NCBI GenBank assembly: GCA_036723735.1
Contig: DAIMGT010000074.1
Span: 1-19,032, forward strand
Length of the DNA: 19,032 nucleotides
Direction of reading: 5' to 3'
DNA from: UBA4656 sp002405525
GTDB lineage: Bacteria > Pseudomonadota > Gammaproteobacteria > Xanthomonadales > Ahniellaceae
In this document: positions 15,910 through 19,032 of the stretch, in pieces
Layout: the number at the start of each line of letters is the position of its first letter
How positions within the stretch are numbered: position 1 is the first letter of the stretch
The notes under the pieces: model-generated
The model's database searches: none
What the model was told of the DNA's origin: nothing
The model's input: only the letters and a program-made list of their open reading frames with translations
Made by a program: the position numbers and the translations under genes

Positions 15910-17313
15910 ATGAACGCCGCGATGTCTCCGCCCGAAGGAATGCTCGCCGAGCTGGCCCGGCTGCAGCCGGACCTGTTGCTCAAGACCGCCCCGGCCGACC
16001 TCGAGCACTATGGCCGGGACTGGACCCGCCGCTGGACGCCGGCGCCACTGGCGATCGCGCTGCCGGCGTCGGTCGAGCAGGTGCAGGCGATCGTGCGCTG
16101 GGCGGCCGCGCGCGGCGTCGCCCTGGTGCCGTCGGGTGGACGCACCGGCCTGTCCGGCGGCGCGGTGGCGGCGCGCGGCGAACTGGTGCTGAGCCTCGAA
16201 CGGATGAACCGGGTGCTCGCTTTCGATCCGATCGACCGTACCCTCACCGTGCAGCCCGGCATCGCGCTGGAGGTCGTGCAGCGCGCCGCCGCCGAACAGG
16301 GTCTGTGTTATCCGGTCGACTTCGGCTCGCGCGGCTCGTGTTCGATCGGCGGCAACATCGCGACCAATGCCGGCGGCATCCGCGTGATCCGCTACGGCAA
16401 TACGCGCGAGTGGGTGGCGGGGTTGAAACTGGTCGATGGCCGCGGCGAGTTGCTGGACCTCAACCGCGGGCTGACCAAGAATTCCAGCGGCTACGACCTG
16501 CGCCACCTCGCGATCGGTTCCGAGGGCACGCTCGGCATCGTGGTCGAGGCGATGCTGCGCCTGACCGACCCGCCACCGCGGCAGAACGTGATGGTCTTCG
16601 CGCTGCCCGCGATGGAGGCGCTGATGCAGGTGTTCGACGCCTGCCGTGCGCGGCTGGCGCTGGGTGCCTTCGAGTTCTTCACCGACCGCGCGCTGCACCA
16701 CGTGCTCGCGCACGGCGCGCAGCGTCCGTTCGACAGCGAGGCGCCGTTCTATGTCATCACCGAGTTCGACTGCGTCGACGAGGCGCAGGAGGCGCAAGCG
16801 CTGGCGGTGTTCGAGCACTGCGCCGAGCGCGGCTGGGTGGTGGATGGCGTGATCAGCCGCAGCGAGGCGCAGTCGCGCGCACTGTGGCGGCTGCGCGAGG
16901 GCATCACCGAAAGCCTCGCCCCGTACAGGCCCTACAAGAACGACATCTCGGTGCGGGTCGGCGCGATCCCGGGCTTCATGGATGCGATGCAGGCAATTTT
17001 CGCGCGCGAGTATCCGGGGGTCGACGTGGTCTGGTTCGGCCACATCGGCGACGGCAACCTGCACATCAACGTGCTCAAGCCAGCCGGGCTGGACGAGGCC
17101 GGCTTCATCGCCCAGTGCGAGCACGTGACCAGCCAGTTGTCACACACGCTGGCCCGCTTCGGCGGCAGCATCTCGGCCGAACACGGCATCGGGCTAGTCA
17201 AGAAGGGCCATCTGCTCGGCACCCGCAGTGCCGCCGAGGTCGAGATCATGCGCGGCATCAAGCAGGCCCTGGATCCGCGGGGCATTCTCAACCCCGGCAA
17301 GGTCTTCGACTGA
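15910..17313 (+). CDS. FAD-binding oxidase, likely D-2-hydroxyglutarate dehydrogenase
   Basis: A 467-residue flavoprotein of the FAD-binding_4 / FAD-oxidase_C class, no membrane segment. The FAD domain has PSGGRTGLSGGA (74-85), DFGSRGSCSIGGNIATNAGG (137-156) and the region TKNSSGYDLRHLAIGSEGTLG from 189. The C-terminal domain has YKNDISVRVGAIP (342-354), the metal-site motif GHIGDGNLH (377-385) and SAEHGIGLVKK (422-432). These fit D-2-hydroxyacid dehydrogenases. D-lactate dehydrogenase and GlcD are alternatives from sequence alone. The divergent serA neighbour favours D-2-hydroxyglutarate dehydrogenase, because in Pseudomonas this enzyme reoxidises the D-2-hydroxyglutarate that SerA makes, pulling serine synthesis forward. 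I chose the ATG at 15910. In-frame ATGs at 15922 and 15940 are possible, and none has a clear ribosome site. Confidence 0.85.
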   Translation: MNAAMSPPEGMLAELARLQPDLLLKTAPADLEHYGRDWTRRWTPAPLAIALPASVEQVQAIVRWAAARGVALVPSGGRTGLSGGAVAARGELVLSLERMNRVLAFDPIDRTLTVQPGIALEVVQRAAAEQGLCYPVDFGSRGSCSIGGNIATNAGGIRVIRYGNTREWVAGLKLVDGRGELLDLNRGLTKNSSGYDLRHLAIGSEGTLGIVVEAMLRLTDPPPRQNVMVFALPAMEALMQVFDACRARLALGAFEFFTDRALHHVLAHGAQRPFDSEAPFYVITEFDCVDEAQEAQALAVFEHCAERGWVVDGVISRSEAQSRALWRLREGITESLAPYRPYKNDISVRVGAIPGFMDAMQAIFAREYPGVDVVWFGHIGDGNLHINVLKPAGLDEAGFIAQCEHVTSQLSHTLARFGGSISAEHGIGLVKKGHLLGTRSAAEVEIMRGIKQALDPRGILNPGKVFD

Positions 17314-17335
17314 CGGGGTACCAGGAAGCACCCCG
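17314..17335 (+). terminator. Stem-loop immediately after the FAD-oxidase stop
   Basis: CGGGGT (17314-17319) and ACCCCG (17330-17335) form a 6-bp stem around a 10-base loop, starting at the base after the stop codon. No T run follows. It could be a weak terminator or 3'-end structure. Confidence 0.35.
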
Positions 17336-17370
17336 CCACTATCGGCATCCGGCGCTGCGGTTGTCCGGTG

Positions 17371-17392
17371 ACTGCGGCCCGCGCGGCGCAGT
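17371..17392. other. Inverted repeat upstream of the E1 promoter
   Basis: ACTGCG (17371-17376) and CGCAGT (17387-17392) are exact inverse complements around a GC-rich 10-base centre that can pair further with one bulged base. It ends 19 bases before the predicted -35 element, so it may be an operator or a second terminator stem for the upstream gene. Confidence 0.3.
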
Positions 17393-17411
17393 CCCGGCGG
17401 CCCGTCGCGGC

Positions 17412-17440
17412 ATGACCGCGTGGGTCGCGCGCCCTACAAT
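17412..17440 (+). promoter_or_regulatory. Sigma-70-type promoter for the E1 gene
   Basis: ATGACC (17412-17417, four of six matches to TTGACA) and TACAAT (17435-17440, five of six matches to TATAAT) are separated by exactly 17 bases. Transcription would start near 17447, leaving a leader of about 22 bases without a clear Shine-Dalgarno sequence. This is the best promoter match I found in the window. Confidence 0.55.
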
Positions 17441-17468
17441 GCCGGGCCTTCACGCCGCTACCACGCCC

Positions 17469-19032
17469 ATGGCCGCACAGCCCGCCCCGACGCCCTCCGC
17501 CCGCGCCCGCCAGGTCAATCGCGCCGAGGTGGTGGACCTCAATTTTCAGGACTTCGTTCGCACGCATCCGGGCCGCTCGCAGCCGACGCCCCGGTCGGAT
17601 CAGCCGGTGCTTGCCGGCAGCGTGCTGGACGCGCGCGGGTTCCTCGAGCTGTTCGAGTCGCAGCTGATCAGCCGCCATCTGGACCTGATGGCGCGCGTGC
17701 TGCGCGTGCAGAACAAGGTGTTCTACACGATCGGATCCTCCGGCCACGAGGGCAACGCGATGGTGGCGCGCGCGGCGCGCCACACCGATCCGGCGTTCCT
17801 GCACTACCGCAGCGGCGGCTTCATGGCCGAACGCTTCCGAAAGCTGCCCGGCATGGACCCTGTGCTGGACTCCGCGCTGTCGTTCGCGGCCAGCAAGGAA
17901 GACCCGGCGTCGGGTGGCCGCCACAAGGTGTGGGGTTCCAAGCCCCTGTGGGTGCTGCCGCAGACTTCGACGATCGGCTCGCATCCGCCCAAGGCGCTAG
18001 GCACCGCGATCGCCATCGAGGCCGCGCGACGGCTGAACCGGCCCCTGCCGGTGCCGGCCGACAGCATCGCGATCTGCACCTTCGGCGACGCCTCAGCCAA
18101 CCATTCGACCGCGCAGGGCGCGTTCAATGCCGCGCAGTGGACCGCCTACCAGGGCATCCCCGCGCCGGTGCTGTTCGTGTGCGAGGACAACGGCATCGGG
18201 ATCTCGGTCAAGACGCCCTCGGGATGGATCGCGGCCTCGTTCTCCGGTCGCCGCGACCTCGATTATTTCTATGCCGACGGGCTCGATCTCGCGGCCGGCT
18301 ACGGCCAAGTGCTGGCCGCGGTCGAACACTGCCGCCGCACGCGCCGCCCGACCTTCCTGCATCTCGGCACCGCGCGCCTGATGGGCCACGCCGGCACCGA
18401 CTTCGAGGTCGAGTACCGCCCGCTGCACGAACTGCTCGCCGCCGAAGCCCACGATCCGCTGCTGCGCAGCGCCGACATCGCGCTGTCCACCGGGCTGTCC
18501 ACGCCCGACGCGCTGCTCGCGCAGTACGAGGCGATCCGCGCGCGCTGCATGGCCGCCGCGATCGAGGCCGACCGCCGGCCGAAACTGGCCGATGCCGCCG
18601 AGGTGATGAAGCCGCTGGCGCCGTACACGCCCGCGGCGGTGGCCGCCGAGGCCGCGCGCGCCGACTACGGCGACGAGCGGGCGCGCGTGTTCGGTGGCGA
18701 GAAGAACCTGCCGGAGAACCTGCCGCCGCGCCACCTCGCGCTGCAGATCAACGCCGCGCTGTTCGACCTGATGGCCAAGTACCCCGAGGCCCTGCTGTTC
18801 GGCGAGGACGTGGCGCAGAAGGGCGGCGTCTACACGGTGACCAAAGGCCTCTACAAGGCTTTCAAGGGCAGCCGCGTGTTCAACACCCTGCTCGACGAGC
18901 AGACCATCCTCGGGCTCGCGCAGGGCTACGCCAACATGGGGATGCTGCCGATCCCCGAGATCCAGTACCTGGCCTATTTCCACAACGCCTGCGACCAGAT
19001 CCGCGGCGAGGCCTGCTCGCTGCAGTTCTTCT
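17469..19032 (+). CDS. Fused E1 alpha/beta 2-oxoacid dehydrogenase, TPP-dependent (partial, runs off right edge)
   Basis: The frame is open from the ATG at 17469 to the window end (521 codons plus one base), so the C-terminus is missing. Residues about 55-370 are an E1-alpha-type thiamine-diphosphate domain: YTIGSSGHEGNAMVARAA (86-103), TSTIGSHPPKALGTAIA (167-183), the cofactor region from GDAS (206-209) to EDNGIGIS (239-246), and HLGTARLMGHAGTD (298-311). From about 420 an E1-beta-type domain starts: LFGEDVAQKGGVYTVTKGLY (443-462), LLDEQTILGLAQG and IPEIQYLAYFHNACDQI. The alpha and beta chains, normally separate, are joined in one frame. The enzyme probably decarboxylates 2-oxoacids and passes the acyl group to an E2 lipoyl protein; branched-chain substrates are my best guess. 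The thiamine motif is unusual: GDA replaces GDG, DN replaces NN, and the spacing is 31 residues rather than the usual 24-27. Confidence 0.87.
   Translation, partial: MAAQPAPTPSARARQVNRAEVVDLNFQDFVRTHPGRSQPTPRSDQPVLAGSVLDARGFLELFESQLISRHLDLMARVLRVQNKVFYTIGSSGHEGNAMVARAARHTDPAFLHYRSGGFMAERFRKLPGMDPVLDSALSFAASKEDPASGGRHKVWGSKPLWVLPQTSTIGSHPPKALGTAIAIEAARRLNRPLPVPADSIAICTFGDASANHSTAQGAFNAAQWTAYQGIPAPVLFVCEDNGIGISVKTPSGWIAASFSGRRDLDYFYADGLDLAAGYGQVLAAVEHCRRTRRPTFLHLGTARLMGHAGTDFEVEYRPLHELLAAEAHDPLLRSADIALSTGLSTPDALLAQYEAIRARCMAAAIEADRRPKLADAAEVMKPLAPYTPAAVAAEAARADYGDERARVFGGEKNLPENLPPRHLALQINAALFDLMAKYPEALLFGEDVAQKGGVYTVTKGLYKAFKGSRVFNTLLDEQTILGLAQGYANMGMLPIPEIQYLAYFHNACDQIRGEACSLQFF

Noticed and set aside
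14437..17124. Minus-strand open frame of 895 codons spanning the FAD-oxidase and serA
   Set aside because: It is antisense to the oxidase and out of frame with serA; both real genes have full catalytic motifs.

Overview
The window is a GC-rich stretch of bacterial chromosome, densely packed with housekeeping and catabolic genes. It has no mobile element, CRISPR array or RNA gene that I can see. The gene types point to a gammaproteobacterium of the Xanthomonadales/Lysobacterales, perhaps near Rhodanobacteraceae. They include a 180-kDa-class NAD-glutamate dehydrogenase, a short NAD kinase with RPRRWRGA and SAHGPILPL motifs, a DUF1631 protein, and a secreted subtilase ending in an FxDGFE-like tail. 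This placement is inference from family resemblance, not from a database search.

Layout. (1) 1-2343, minus strand: a DUF1631-family protein that runs off the left edge. (2) 2344-2593: a divergent promoter region with a small perfect dyad. (3) 2594-8470, plus strand: the very large NAD-dependent glutamate dehydrogenase, followed by NAD kinase. (4) 8506-10026: a secreted subtilisin-like S8 protease. (5) 10147-11034: a cytosolic 5'-nucleotidase of the NT5C1 type. (6) 11168-13008: glutaryl-CoA dehydrogenase and a glutathione-S-transferase-like protein. (7) 13016-14332, minus strand: an MFS transporter resembling animal MFSD1, convergent with the GST gene. (8) 14535-15770, minus strand: serA. (9) 15910-17313, plus strand: an FAD-linked oxidase, very likely D-2-hydroxyglutarate dehydrogenase, divergent from serA. 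(10) 17469 to the right edge: a fused E1 alpha/beta 2-oxoacid dehydrogenase, cut by the window end.

How the genes work together. Several genes meet around 2-oxoglutarate, NAD(H) and acyl-CoA. Glutamate dehydrogenase makes 2-oxoglutarate and NADH, and NAD kinase next to it converts NAD to NADP. SerA oxidises 3-phosphoglycerate, and enzymes of its family also reduce 2-oxoglutarate to D-2-hydroxyglutarate. The divergent FAD enzyme would reoxidise that product, a coupling known from Pseudomonas. Glutaryl-CoA dehydrogenase serves lysine/tryptophan degradation, and the E1 fusion probably feeds branched-chain 2-oxoacids into acyl-CoA metabolism.

I found no convincing unknown multi-gene system. The points most worth a second look are the serA/D2HGDH divergent pair, the MFSD1-like transporter, the E1 fusion with an altered thiamine-diphosphate motif, the DUF1631 protein, and several short perfect inverted repeats between genes. 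Very long open frames lie antisense to most of the large genes; I treat them as by-products of high-GC codon use.
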